Shown here: positions 35,125-44,872 of the stretch, piece after piece
How positions within the stretch are numbered: position 1 is the first letter of the stretch
Layout of the letters: the number at the start of each line of letters is the position of its first letter
DNA from: an uncultured Bacteroidales bacterium
GTDB taxonomy: Bacteria; Bacteroidota; Bacteroidia; Bacteroidales; UBA932
Assembly (NCBI GenBank): GCA_934691625.1
Contig: CAKUTA010000010.1
Span: 1-64,000 of the forward strand
Reading direction: 5' to 3'
Length of the DNA stretch: 64,000 nucleotides
The notes under the pieces: model-generated
The model's database searches: none
What the model was told of the DNA's origin: nothing
Seen by the model: only the letters and a program-made list of their open reading frames with translations
Program-made: the position numbers and the translations under genes

Positions 35125-37548
35125 ATGGAAAACATTGACAACAAGCCTTATAACGGACAGAACGAGTCGGAAGGAGAGTTTCTTAACCTTGCAGATATCT
35201 GGGCTCTTGTCTGGAATCACAAGTGGTGGTATGTTGTATCGGTAGTGATATGCATATTCTTTGCCGTAGTATATATCTACAGGACGTCACCTACATACAG
35301 CCGGACCGCAAAAGTCATCATTGATGACAGCAACGAGAACTCTGCATTGAGGGATCTTGCATCCTTTACCGGCGGTGTGTCAAGGTACAGATCTACAGGA
35401 AGCTCCAATGTCTATAACGAAATGGAGGCTTTCACGTCTCCTGATATTATGGCGAATGTCATAAGAAAGCTCGGTCTTGAGACATCATACGTCGAGAAGC
35501 AGTTCTTCCGCACTCGTGAGCTTTACACTGATTCCCCTGTTGCTCTTCAGCAGGCAGGGGATAATCTTGTGTCGGCATATTCCTTCGAGCTTGTGAAACG
35601 CGGGGACAGCACTTTCGTCATGAAGAAGTTCATGGTCGCCGGCAAGGATGTCGAGGAGCTTGATGTGAATGTAGAGGGCCATCTTGGCGATACTCTTGAT
35701 ACACCTGTAGGCAAGCTTGTGCTATTCCCGACAATGATGTATGACAAGTGGAAGAAGCCTCTCCATGTCAGCTGGGTAAATGCCAGGAAGCTTGCCAAGG
35801 CATGTACGAAGAGCCTTTCTGTATCGCTTTCCGGCAAGGAATCCACGGTGCTGGTCCTTACATTCAAGGACCGTTTCCCTGCACGTGCGGAAAGCATTCT
35901 GCGTACTCTCATTGACGTATATAACGCACAGTGGGTCGAGAACAAGAACAAGTCCGCCAGAAATACCACGTCTTTCATCAATGACCGTCTGGTTATCATC
36001 GAGAAGGAGCTTGGCGGTGTCGAGGAAAATCTTAAGGATTATAAGTCTTCCCACAAGATTACCGATATCCAGTCATTGTCCGATGCGTACCTGGAGGCAT
36101 CTTCACGTTATCAGACAAAGTCATTCGAGGTGAGCAACCAGCTGGCTATCGCCAGATTCATAAAGGAATACCTGGAGGATTCTGCACATGCAGGAGCTCT
36201 GATTCCTGCAAACTCAGGCATAGAGAGCAATAATATAGAATCCCAGATAAAGGAATATAACAATATGCTCCTGACCAGGGACAGGCTGATAAATGACAGC
36301 AGCGACGAGAACCCTCTCGTGGCTGACCTGAACCAGGGAATCGCTTCCCTCAGGATTGCAATCAACCGCTCTGTGGACAATCTCATCTCCACCCTGGAGC
36401 TGCAGTCTGCAAAGGTGGAGGCTGAGGAGAATGCCATAATGTCCAAGATATCAAATACTTCAGGACAGGAGCTGCAGCTTCTCTCCATAGAGCGCCAGCA
36501 GAAGATAAAGGAGGAACTTTATGTCTATCTCCTCAAGAAACGTGAGGAAAACGAGATAGCAAGTCTTGTCAATGTCGGGAATACCCGTCTGGTCATGACT
36601 CCTGACGGAAGCGACAGGCCTGAATCTCCTAATAAGAAGATGATTGCGCTGATAGCCCTGATTCTTGGAATGGGTATTCCTTTCGGTGTATTCTTCCTGC
36701 TTAAGCAGCTTGACAACAGGGTCAAGAACCGGACGGACATCGCTTCAGTCAAGGTGCCTTTCCTTTCGGAAATTCCACAGATAGGGGAGGGCGCAGGATT
36801 CATGAACAAGCTGAGAGGCAACATGTGCGATACGCATAACAAGCGTATTGTCGTGGAGGCTGCAAACAGGGATTCCATAAATGAGGCATTCCGTGTCCTC
36901 AGGACAAATCTTGATTTCATGACATCACAGTCAACGGGCTGCAGGAAGATCATGGTGACCTCATTCAATCCTAATGCGGGCAAGACATTCGTAATAATGA
37001 ACATGGCTGCGACAATGGCTCTTAAGGGGTCTAAGGTGCTTATGATAGATCTGGATCTGCGTAAAGGCACGCTTGGAATATCGCTTGACCATAACAGGAC
37101 GGGTGTGTCTGCCTACCTGAACGGAAAGATCTCGGATCCGATGTCCGCTATTCAGAATATAAGGGAGAATCTGGATATAATGTCTGTCGGGACATTACCT
37201 CCGAACCCGGCTGAACTTCTGGATTCTGAACGCTTCAGCAGCATGATAAAGGAACTCTCGGCGCATTATGACTATATCTTCATGGATTGCCCTCCTGTCG
37301 ATATCGTAGCGGATGCCTCCATTATTGCAAAGGCTGCAGACTATACTATATTCGTGATAAGGGCCGGGCTGTTCGACAAGAGATCGCTTCCTGCGCTTGA
37401 TGCACTTTATGGCGGAAAGCTCTACCGTAATATGGCTCTGGTGCTCAATGGCGTAGATTTCTCTGAAAACAGGTATGGCAGCTATTCTCACAGCTATGGT
37501 TATGGCTATGGCTACGGATATGGGAATGCAGGCTTAGACAGAAAATAG
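35125..37548 (+). CDS. Polysaccharide co-polymerase and BY-kinase (Wzc-like)
   Basis: 807 residues. An N-terminal Wzz chain-length domain flanked by two membrane helices (about 36-54 and 508-526) with a long coiled coil between them, and a cytoplasmic bacterial tyrosine kinase domain: NPNAGKT (about 613-619) in the Walker A position, VLMIDLDLRKG as Walker A' and YIFMDCPPVD as Walker B. The tail is a tyrosine cluster, Y-G-Y-G repeats with about seven tyrosines (788-803), the usual autophosphorylation site. It sets polymer length and couples synthesis to export; the PHP phosphatase gene two bases downstream would reverse the phosphorylation. Confidence 0.92.
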   Translation: MENIDNKPYNGQNESEGEFLNLADIWALVWNHKWWYVVSVVICIFFAVVYIYRTSPTYSRTAKVIIDDSNENSALRDLASFTGGVSRYRSTGSSNVYNEMEAFTSPDIMANVIRKLGLETSYVEKQFFRTRELYTDSPVALQQAGDNLVSAYSFELVKRGDSTFVMKKFMVAGKDVEELDVNVEGHLGDTLDTPVGKLVLFPTMMYDKWKKPLHVSWVNARKLAKACTKSLSVSLSGKESTVLVLTFKDRFPARAESILRTLIDVYNAQWVENKNKSARNTTSFINDRLVIIEKELGGVEENLKDYKSSHKITDIQSLSDAYLEASSRYQTKSFEVSNQLAIARFIKEYLEDSAHAGALIPANSGIESNNIESQIKEYNNMLLTRDRLINDSSDENPLVADLNQGIASLRIAINRSVDNLISTLELQSAKVEAEENAIMSKISNTSGQELQLLSIERQQKIKEELYVYLLKKREENEIASLVNVGNTRLVMTPDGSDRPESPNKKMIALIALILGMGIPFGVFFLLKQLDNRVKNRTDIASVKVPFLSEIPQIGEGAGFMNKLRGNMCDTHNKRIVVEAANRDSINEAFRVLRTNLDFMTSQSTGCRKIMVTSFNPNAGKTFVIMNMAATMALKGSKVLMIDLDLRKGTLGISLDHNRTGVSAYLNGKISDPMSAIQNIRENLDIMSVGTLPPNPAELLDSERFSSMIKELSAHYDYIFMDCPPVDIVADASIIAKAADYTIFVIRAGLFDKRSLPALDALYGGKLYRNMALVLNGVDFSENRYGSYSHSYGYGYGYGYGNAGLDRK

Positions 37549-37550
37549 CG

Positions 37551-38258
37551 ATGTTCGGTTTTTTCAGCAGCAGGTCGAATCTGCATGAGTCCGGGCTTCT
37601 GCAGGGGTTTACAGATAATCATTCGCATATTCTGTATGGTGTGGACGACGGTGTCCGTACTAAGGAAGAGGCGTTGTCCATATTGACCTTTATGGAAAAT
37701 GAGGGGGTGAAGACCGTATGGTGCACCCCTCATGTCATGGAGGATGTCCCGAACAGGACAGAGGATCTGCGTGCAAGGTTTGAACGGCTGAAATCTGAAT
37801 GGGCCGGCGGCATCGAGCTTAAGCTGGCTTCTGAGAATATGCTGGACAGTCTTTTCAAGGAGAGGCTGGAAAAGAAGGACTTCCTGTTTCACGGAGACGG
37901 AAAGCTGCTTGTGGAGACTTCCACATGGGCGCCTCCGATAGACCTGTGGGATATGATAGACAGCATCATCGTCGCCGGATACAAGCCGATAATCGCCCAT
38001 CCTGAGCGTTACAGGTATATGGAGATGTCTGACTATAGGCGTCTGGTGGACATGGGCGCGGAGCTGCAGCTGAATATTCCTTCCATAGTCGGAGTATATG
38101 GCGAAGATGTTCTCAGGAAAGCTGAAGCTATCCTGGAAAACGGCTGGTACAGCATCGCCGGGTCAGACTGCCATAGATTCCGTGCTCTTGAGAGCCAGGT
38201 ATCATGCAAGATACTGTCGAAAGGCACGGTCTCCAGGCTGAAATCACTGCTTGGCTAG
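37551..38258 (+). CDS. PHP-type protein tyrosine phosphatase (CpsB/YwqE-like)
   Basis: 235 residues. Metal ligands of the PHP fold are in DNHSHILYGVDDG, TPHVMED, AHPERYRYM and GSDCHRF. This is the manganese-dependent tyrosine phosphatase family that dephosphorylates BY-kinases such as the one encoded two bases upstream. The kinase-phosphatase pair normally cycles to control exopolysaccharide assembly. The last four bases overlap the convergent aminotransferase gene. Confidence 0.9.
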   Translation: MFGFFSSRSNLHESGLLQGFTDNHSHILYGVDDGVRTKEEALSILTFMENEGVKTVWCTPHVMEDVPNRTEDLRARFERLKSEWAGGIELKLASENMLDSLFKERLEKKDFLFHGDGKLLVETSTWAPPIDLWDMIDSIIVAGYKPIIAHPERYRYMEMSDYRRLVDMGAELQLNIPSIVGVYGEDVLRKAEAILENGWYSIAGSDCHRFRALESQVSCKILSKGTVSRLKSLLG

Positions 38259-39547
38259 CCTCTGCCGGATTTGCAGTATTCTTCGAGAGCCGCTCTCAAG
38301 ATGGTTATCGCGCGTTTCAGATCACTGATGTTCAGAACGTAGGCCATTCTTACCTCGTCCATGCCGAGGCCTGGTGTCGCATAGAATCCAGAGGCAGGGG
38401 CCATCATTATTGTTTCTCCCTTGAACTCAGGTCCTGGCGTTGCCGGGCCAGGAAGCGGGCTGCTGAAATGAATCTTGCCGTCGCCTGACGTGTCGTCGAT
38501 GCTGTCTTCCCTATAGCAGAAATCGGTGAGACACCATCTGCAGAAGTCCTCAGCATTCTTCACCGGAAGCCTGGCGACTGTATAGAATGCGCCTTCTGGC
38601 ATAGGGGAGTACACTCCAGGTATCTCGTTCAGAGCCTTGATGAAGAAATCACGTCTGTCCTTGTATTCTTTGAAGCACTTTCGTGAGTATAGCTCTGTGC
38701 CCTCTACAGATGCCTCCGCGGCAATCTGACCGAGCAAGGGAGGACTGAGCCTGGACTGGCAGAACTTGAGCAGGGCTTCACGGACAGCCGCGTTTCTTGT
38801 CACGACCATGCCTATGCGTATTCCACATTCCGAATATCTCTTGGATACGGAATCCACCACTATCACATTGTCCTCTATCCCGAACAGCGTAAGGGCGGAT
38901 ACGTATGGCTCGCCTGTATATACGAATTCCCTATATACCTCATCGGCGATCAGGAAAAGGTCGTATTCCTTCACGAGGTCACGGATCTGGAACATCTCTT
39001 CCGATGAATACAGATACCCGGTAGGATTGTTCGGATTGCAGATGAGAATGGCTCTTGTCCTTGCCGTTATGGCTTTCCTGAAATCATCTGCGGAAGGTAG
39101 GGCGAACCTGTCCTCTATTCTGGATGTGACAGCCTTTACCTTTAGCCCTGCCGCTTCAGCGAAGCCGAGATAATTAGCATATCCAGGCTCAGTGATTATG
39201 ACCTCGTCGCCAGGGTCGAAACAGGTGAGGAATGTCGCCAGAAGTGCTTCCGAGCCTCCGGCTGTCACTATGATCTGTTCCGGTGAAAGGTCAATGCCGA
39301 ACTTTCTGTAGTATCCTGCAAATTTCTTCCTCAAGGAATTCATCCCCTGGCTTGGACTGTATTCCAGGGTCCTGCGGTCGATCCTCCTGATAGCCTCCAG
39401 TGCCTTTCCTGGCGTCGGCAGGTCAGGCTGTCCGATGTTCAGATGATAGACTTTCATTCCCCGTTTCTTCGCCTGTTCTGCGAATGGGGTGAGCTTGCGT
39501 ATAGGTGAAGCAGGAAGATCCGCTCCTCTTTGCGAGATATGTGGCAT
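38255..39547 (-). CDS. Class I/II pyridoxal-phosphate aminotransferase
   Basis: 430 residues, fold type I. Motifs: NIGQPDLPTP near the N-terminus, AGGSEALLATF, CNPNNPTG and the Schiff-base lysine in SVSKRYS, with a distal arginine late in the chain. The family includes aspartate, aromatic and alanine aminotransferases, and the precise amino donor cannot be told. A one-mismatch -7 box (TATATTAG, minus strand, 39569-39576) lies 22 bases upstream. It is divergent from secA and overlaps the PHP phosphatase gene by four bases. Confidence 0.88.
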   Translation of the reverse strand: MPHISQRGADLPASPIRKLTPFAEQAKKRGMKVYHLNIGQPDLPTPGKALEAIRRIDRRTLEYSPSQGMNSLRKKFAGYYRKFGIDLSPEQIIVTAGGSEALLATFLTCFDPGDEVIITEPGYANYLGFAEAAGLKVKAVTSRIEDRFALPSADDFRKAITARTRAILICNPNNPTGYLYSSEEMFQIRDLVKEYDLFLIADEVYREFVYTGEPYVSALTLFGIEDNVIVVDSVSKRYSECGIRIGMVVTRNAAVREALLKFCQSRLSPPLLGQIAAEASVEGTELYSRKCFKEYKDRRDFFIKALNEIPGVYSPMPEGAFYTVARLPVKNAEDFCRWCLTDFCYREDSIDDTSGDGKIHFSSPLPGPATPGPEFKGETIMMAPASGFYATPGLGMDEVRMAYVLNISDLKRAITILRAALEEYCKSGRG

Positions 39548-39658
39548 ATCCGGTCATTATTAGTTTCGCTAATATAGCATTTCGGAGGCTCAATTCCAAC
39601 AGTTAAGAGGCCAGACCATATTTTCCGGCCGAAATTTTAGATTACGTGCGTTTTTCAT

Positions 39659-39666
39659 TATATTTG
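39659..39666 (+). promoter_or_regulatory. -7 box of secA
   Basis: TATATTTG, perfect, with TTTA 19 bases upstream as a one-mismatch -33. It favours the ATG at 39693 over the in-frame TTG at 39672. Confidence 0.6.
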
Positions 39667-39692
39667 TACGTTTGTATAAAAATCGATTAACA

Positions 39693-42600
39693 ATGGCTTT
39701 AGTTGACATAATAAAGAAGGTGTTCGGGACCAAGTCCGAACGGGACATGAAGCAGGTCCGGCCTATTCTTGACAAGGTGCTTGCCGCATACGAAAGCATT
39801 GACAAGCTTTCCAACGATGAGCTCAGGGCGAGAACAGAGGATCTGAAAAGGCGAATCCGTGAGGTCGAGGAACCGTTCGAGAAGAGAATTGCTGAAATCA
39901 AGGAGCAGCTTGAAAGCGATATTCCTGTAAGCCAGAAGGAATCCCTTGCCACCGAGTCCGACAAGCTTGTGAAGGACGAGGATGCCGAGATCGAGAAGAT
40001 CCTGAACGAGATTCTTCCTGAGGCTTTCGCGATAATGAAATCGACAGCACGCAGGTTCGCGCAGAATCCTGTAGTGGAGGTTACGGCCAATGATTTCGAC
40101 CGTAATCTGAGCGCATCACATGACTTCGTGAAGATCGAAGGAGACAAGGCGCTGTGGCAGAACCATTGGATGGCCGGAGGAAACGAGGTCACCTGGGACA
40201 TGGTCCACTACGATGTCCAGATTATCGGAGGTATCGTCCTTCACCAGGGAAAGATTGCCGAGATGGCCACAGGAGAGGGAAAGACACTCGTTGCGACATT
40301 GCCTGTATTCCTCAATGCCCTTGCCGGCAAAGGTGTGCACATGGTGACAGTGAACGACTACCTGTCCAAGCGAGACTCCGAGTGGATGGGGCCTCTCTAT
40401 ATGTTCCATGGACTTTCAGTGGACTGCATTGACAAGCATGAGCCTAACAGCGATGCCCGCCGGAAGGCTTACGAGTGCGACGTGACATTCGGAACGAACA
40501 ACGAGTTCGGCTTCGACTATCTGAGGGACAATATGGCTACAGGAATGAAGGACCTGGTGCAGCGCAAGCATCACTTCGCCATTGTCGATGAGGTTGACTC
40601 CGTGCTTATTGACGACGCGAGAACACCTCTTATCATTTCCGGACCTGTAGCCAAGTCTCAGGACGATGAGCAGTTCAAGATTTTCAGACCTTATGTCGAA
40701 AAGCTGTACACCAGCCAGCGTGCGCTTGTGACCAGGACATTGAACGATGCCAAGAAGGCCATCGCCGAGGGCAAGGAGGACGAGGGCGCGAAACTTCTTT
40801 TCCGCTGTCATAAGGGACTGCCTAAATATCAGCCTCTTATCAAGTTCCTCAGCGAGCCTGGCATGAAGCAGCTTATGCAGAAGGCGGAGAATTTCTATAT
40901 CCAGGACAATGAGCGCAACATGCCTGAGGTCACAGATGACCTCTACTTCGTGATAAACGAGCAGCAGCATTCTGTGGATATGACGGACAAGGGACACGAT
41001 ATGCTCGCAGCAGAGGTATCAGACCCGAATTTCTTCATACTCCCAGATGTAGGCTCGATGGTGGCGGATATCGAGAAGAGCGATGAAGCCCCTGCGGAGA
41101 AGCAGAGCCGGAAGGATGCCCTGATGGAGGACTACGCTCTTAAGAGCGAGCGTGTACATACTGTCATTCAGCTTCTCAAGGCTTATGCGATGTTTGAGAA
41201 GAACGTTGACTATATCATCTCCGATGACGGCAAGGTGAAGATTGTGGACGAGCAGACCGGGCGTATCATGGAGGGCAGACGCTGGAGCGACGGCCTGCAT
41301 CAGGCAGTAGAGGCGAAGGAGAATGTGACAGTGGAGGCTGCGACACAGACATTCGCCACTATCACATTGCAGAACTACTTCAGAATGTACCATAAGCTTG
41401 CCGGTATGACAGGTACGGCAGAGACTGAGGCCGGTGAGTTCTGGTCCATCTATAAGCTGGATGTGGTAGTTATCCCTACAAACCGCCCTGTTATCAGAAA
41501 AGACTTCGATGACCTTATATATAAGACCAAGAAAGCCAAATATGCGGCGGTTATAAACAAGGTTGCGGAACTTCGTGCCGCAGGACGCCCTGTGCTTGTG
41601 GGCACTACGGATGTAGATACGTCAGAGCTTCTCAGCCGAATGCTGAAAATGCGTGGAATTCCGCATAATGTACTTAATGCCAAGCAGTTCGCTAGGGAGG
41701 CTGAAATCGTGGCACAGGCAGGACAGTCAAGTACAGTCACTGTCGCCACAAATATGGCAGGACGAGGAACCGATATCAAGCTGTCCCCTGAGGTAAAGGC
41801 TGCTGGAGGACTTGCGATCATCGGAACCGAGCGTCATGACAGCCGCCGTGTGGACCGCCAGCTGCGTGGACGTGCAGGACGTCAGGGCGATCCGGGCTCA
41901 TCTACATTCTATGTATCTCTCGAGGATAAGCTGATGAGGCTTTTTGGTTCAGAGAGGATTGCGGCTATCGTGGATAAGCTGGGAATGACTGATGAGGATG
42001 CCCTTGAGAGCAAGATGCTCTCCAACAGTATCGAGAAAGCCCAGAGGAAAGTCGAGGAGAACAACTTCGGTATCCGTAAGAGGCTGCTGGAGTATGATGA
42101 TGTGATGAATTATCAGCGTGAGGCGATATACTCCAGAAGACGCAATGCGCTTTCAGGCGAGAGAATCGAGATCGATGTGATGAACATGATGATCGATGCT
42201 TCCGAGGTTATTATCAATAATGCCGATGGCATGAGCTATGATGATTTCTCGGCATATCTCATGGCGCAGCTCTCCATTGACCCGGGATTTGACGAGGCGT
42301 TCTGGTCTGATGCCAAGAAGGATGACCTGAAGAAAGCGCTTACGGAGCACATGCGTGAGGTTTACAACAGACGTATGGATGCCATGATCGCCAAGGTGTA
42401 TCCGTTCATCAAGGATGTATATGAAAAGCAGGGCGAGAAATGGCAGAACATTGCAGTGCCTATCACTGACGGACGCAAGGTTCTCCAGCTCGTGATCAAT
42501 CTCAAGAAAGCGTACGATACAGAAGGGAAGGAGCTTGCCAAGTCACTCAGCAAGTCCATCATATTATATCAGATAGATGACCACTGGAAGCAGCAGCTAC

Positions 42601-42977
42601 GTGATCTGGATGATCTCCGTCAGTCTGTGCAGAATGCGGCCTACGAGCAGAAGGATCCTCTCGTCATATATAAACTTGAGAGCTATAACCTGTTTGCTGC
42701 AATGCTGGAGGCCCTGGACAAGGATGTGCTTTCGTTCCTGTTCCGTGCGACCATCTTCTTGCGCGAGCCTGACCAGGCTCAGCAGCCTAGAGAACCGCAG
42801 CAGCCAAGGCAGGACATGTCCAGGATGCAGGCACAGCATGGAGACCTCTCCACCAACGGCGGACAGCCTAAGGTAAAGATGCCTGTGCATGTGGAGAAGA
42901 AGATCGGCAGAAATGACCCTTGTCCATGCGGCTCAGGGCTCAAATACAAGAACTGCCATGGAAAGGGACTCGTATAG
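39693..42977 (+). CDS. secA: Preprotein translocase ATPase SecA
   Basis: 1094 residues from the ATG at 39693, longer than the E. coli protein (901), as usual for Bacteroidetes, with inserted charged segments between the two nucleotide-binding domains. Motifs: MATGEGKT (Walker A), [40 protein letters not shown] and [10 protein letters not shown]. The C-terminus has a proline/glutamine-rich linker and an intact SEC-C zinc motif, [17 protein letters not shown]. It drives protein export through SecYEG. A bactofilin gene follows 29 bases later. Confidence 0.96.
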   Translation: MALVDIIKKVFGTKSERDMKQVRPILDKVLAAYESIDKLSNDELRARTEDLKRRIREVEEPFEKRIAEIKEQLESDIPVSQKESLATESDKLVKDEDAEIEKILNEILPEAFAIMKSTARRFAQNPVVEVTANDFDRNLSASHDFVKIEGDKALWQNHWMAGGNEVTWDMVHYDVQIIGGIVLHQGKIAEMATGEGKTLVATLPVFLNALAGKGVHMVTVNDYLSKRDSEWMGPLYMFHGLSVDCIDKHEPNSDARRKAYECDVTFGTNNEFGFDYLRDNMATGMKDLVQRKHHFAIVDEVDSVLIDDARTPLIISGPVAKSQDDEQFKIFRPYVEKLYTSQRALVTRTLNDAKKAIAEGKEDEGAKLLFRCHKGLPKYQPLIKFLSEPGMKQLMQKAENFYIQDNERNMPEVTDDLYFVINEQQHSVDMTDKGHDMLAAEVSDPNFFILPDVGSMVADIEKSDEAPAEKQSRKDALMEDYALKSERVHTVIQLLKAYAMFEKNVDYIISDDGKVKIVDEQTGRIMEGRRWSDGLHQAVEAKENVTVEAATQTFATITLQNYFRMYHKLAGMTGTAETEAGEFWSIYKLDVVVIPTNRPVIRKDFDDLIYKTKKAKYAAVINKVAELRAAGRPVLVGTTDVDTSELLSRMLKMRGIPHNVLNAKQFAREAEIVAQAGQSSTVTVATNMAGRGTDIKLSPEVKAAGGLAIIGTERHDSRRVDRQLRGRAGRQGDPGSSTFYVSLEDKLMRLFGSERIAAIVDKLGMTDEDALESKMLSNSIEKAQRKVEENNFGIRKRLLEYDDVMNYQREAIYSRRRNALSGERIEIDVMNMMIDASEVIINNADGMSYDDFSAYLMAQLSIDPGFDEAFWSDAKKDDLKKALTEHMREVYNRRMDAMIAKVYPFIKDVYEKQGEKWQNIAVPITDGRKVLQLVINLKKAYDTEGKELAKSLSKSIILYQIDDHWKQQLRDLDDLRQSVQNAAYEQKDPLVIYKLESYNLFAAMLEALDKDVLSFLFRATIFLREPDQAQQPREPQQPRQDMSRMQAQHGDLSTNGGQPKVKMPVHVEKKIGRNDPCPCGSGLKYKNCHGKGLV

Positions 42978-43006
42978 TTGGACTGAAACTGAAAACGGAT
43001 ACAAGA

Positions 43007-43411
43007 ATGAGCAAGACACAGACTCCTGTTGTCAATGTAAATGAGGTCAGCAGGATTTCAACGGGGACAGTGATAAAAGGCGAGATCAATTCGCCGAATG
43101 ATATCAGGATCGACGGAATCTTCGAAGGAAAGATCTTTTCCAAAGGGCGTGTTGTCGTAGGGGAGAAGGCAGAGATTAATGGCGATATTGTCTGCGACAA
43201 TGTCGATTTCTGGGGAAAGATGACAGGAAGCCTTTATGTGAAGGATACATTGACACTCAAGGATACGTGCTCTGTGAAGGGTGACCTTCACGTCCAGAGA
43301 CTTGTAGTGGAGCTTGGCGCCCACTTTGATGGCTCGTGCAAGATGCTGTCAGAAGGGGAGTTCGAGCAGGTTTCAGAGTCTTCGTCAGCAGTACAGCCTG
43401 AAGAAGCGTAG
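43007..43411 (+). CDS. Bactofilin-family cytoskeletal protein
   Basis: 134 residues from the ATG at 43007; the open frame extends back into secA but that part has no bactofilin character. The core (about residues 17-110) is a right-handed beta-helix with repeating motifs such as GTVIKGEI, DIRIDGIFEGKI, GRVVVGEKAEINGDI and GDLHVQRLVVE, flanked by short polar tails. Bactofilins polymerise without nucleotide and organise cell-wall or envelope machinery. It probably shares the secA transcript. Confidence 0.88.
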   Translation: MSKTQTPVVNVNEVSRISTGTVIKGEINSPNDIRIDGIFEGKIFSKGRVVVGEKAEINGDIVCDNVDFWGKMTGSLYVKDTLTLKDTCSVKGDLHVQRLVVELGAHFDGSCKMLSEGEFEQVSESSSAVQPEEA

Positions 43412-43476
43412 AATTTCTGAGAAATAGATCATGCGTTCTGCATTGCAGCGATGATTGTATATTTCGTCAGAAATTC
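43411..43476. repeat. 10-bp inverted repeat spanning the bactofilin/araC gap
   Basis: GAATTTCTGA (43411-43420) is the exact reverse complement of TCAGAAATTC (43467-43476), 46 bases apart. The left arm begins on the last base of the bactofilin stop codon, and the right arm ends two bases before the -7 box of the regulator gene. It may be a two-site operator or a long hairpin terminator. Confidence 0.4.
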
Positions 43477-43478
43477 AT

Positions 43479-43486
43479 TATATTTG
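43479..43486 (+). promoter_or_regulatory. -7 box of the membrane AraC regulator gene
   Basis: TATATTTG, perfect, with only seven bases between the box and the ATG at 43494, so the message would be leaderless or nearly so. TTGT sits 20 bases upstream as a weak -33. Confidence 0.55.
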
Positions 43487-43493
43487 TCTCGTT

Positions 43494-44705
43494 ATGACGC
43501 TAAAATTACTGGAATTTCTGACATATCTTTGCTGCGGGATTATCTGCCTCGTAATGGGAATAGTGCTTATGTCTGTGCACTATGACTATTCCGAGGTTTC
43601 TCATAAGGGATATGCGTCTGTCAAGAAGTTTGTGGCGTATGCTGCGTTTCTGGAAGTGTTCAATGATGCGACGGTCATATTCCTGCAGAATTTCCATGCT
43701 GATTATCTTCTGGTCAATTACTTCCTGTCTCCACTTATTTTCTTCTTTCAGGCGCTGATGGGTGCATCTTCCATGCTTTTTCTGCTGCGCTATCCACGTA
43801 TAACGATGAGGAACGTGTACATGTTTCTTGTCCCGGTGGTGCTGGTTAGCCTAGCGCATTATGCTGGATTCTTTATACTTTATGGATTCGTGTTCGATGT
43901 GGATCTGTACAGCGAATATGTGATGACGACATTCTCCAGGATACTTCGTTATATGCTTTATGTGATCATATTTGTCGAGCTTGGGTATCTCGGGGTGTGG
44001 CTCATGGATGGATGCCGGAGCTATAACCGGATTATCGGAGCCTATTACTCCGGAAATGATATGCTGAAGAACAAGAAGCTGACATCTGTCCTTTATGCAT
44101 ATTTCCTGTATCTGGTTTTCTCGGCTGTAGAGCTGCTGTCATTCTCGGAAGAGATTATACTGGTGCAGATGTGGGTGACGACAGCATTGTTCATAGTATT
44201 CGCGATAGCGCTGATAAATCTGCAGCGGCTCTTTTCCATTGTGTCTCCTGCATTCACGTACCAGCCGGAGCTGATGGAAACTATGTCTCCGCGAGGCGCA
44301 GGGATTGTATCTGAACCAGAATCCGCTAAAGCTGCCGGCGATATGAAGACATCGGCCCGGTCGGCATCTATAGACGAGATTGTCCGTACATGGATGAGCA
44401 GCAGTAAAAAGATGTATCTACAGGAGGGGCTGACGCTTGGCGATACGGCGAATCAGATGGGTATCAGCCAGCGTCTGCTGTCCGATTTCCTGAACAATAT
44501 CTATGATATGAACTTCAACAGCTGGATAAACGGGCTTCGTATCGAGGAAATTCAGAAGCAGCTGGCATCTGGAACCAAGTCATCGATGGCGGAACTTGCG
44601 CAGATGGCAGGTTTTGCGGATGCATCTGCTATGTCCAAGGCTTTCAAAAAGATAACCGGTGAGACTCCGTCGCATTATAGAGCCAGTCATGTGGAGAAAT
44701 GCTGA
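43494..44705 (+). CDS. Membrane-anchored AraC-family regulator
   Basis: 403 residues from the ATG at 43494. The first 250 residues contain six or seven hydrophobic helices and no recognised sensor domain. After a linker, residues about 285-400 form an AraC/XylS DNA-binding domain with two helix-turn-helix units (GDTANQMGISQRLLSDFLN and SMAELAQMAGFADASAMSKAFKK) and the closing GETPSHYR. A membrane-embedded regulator must bind DNA while tethered, so it probably senses an envelope or lipid signal. Targets are unknown; the adjacent ABC exporter and antiporter are candidates by position only. Confidence 0.82.
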   Translation: MTLKLLEFLTYLCCGIICLVMGIVLMSVHYDYSEVSHKGYASVKKFVAYAAFLEVFNDATVIFLQNFHADYLLVNYFLSPLIFFFQALMGASSMLFLLRYPRITMRNVYMFLVPVVLVSLAHYAGFFILYGFVFDVDLYSEYVMTTFSRILRYMLYVIIFVELGYLGVWLMDGCRSYNRIIGAYYSGNDMLKNKKLTSVLYAYFLYLVFSAVELLSFSEEIILVQMWVTTALFIVFAIALINLQRLFSIVSPAFTYQPELMETMSPRGAGIVSEPESAKAAGDMKTSARSASIDEIVRTWMSSSKKMYLQEGLTLGDTANQMGISQRLLSDFLNNIYDMNFNSWINGLRIEEIQKQLASGTKSSMAELAQMAGFADASAMSKAFKKITGETPSHYRASHVEKC

Positions 44706-44707
44706 TT

Positions 44708-44722
44708 TGGCAAATTTTGCCA
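44708..44722. repeat. 15-base palindrome between convergent genes
   Basis: TGGCAAA-T-TTTGCCA, perfect 7-bp arms around one base, begins two bases after the regulator's stop codon. It is too short for a strong terminator, so an operator-like site is possible. The remaining 150 bases up to the ABC gene end show no gene I can support. Confidence 0.35.
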
Positions 44723-44872
44723 TGGATATACAACGGATTTTCAGTGTTTCTGTGTTACTTTGCCACTGTTCCGATGAGGAATATTTGCAGGAACCAGATA
44801 ACTGAATATATACTAACTCGAAGAGATGATCCGACGGTATGGAAAAAAGTCCCTGTCCGCCGGCTCTTCACC

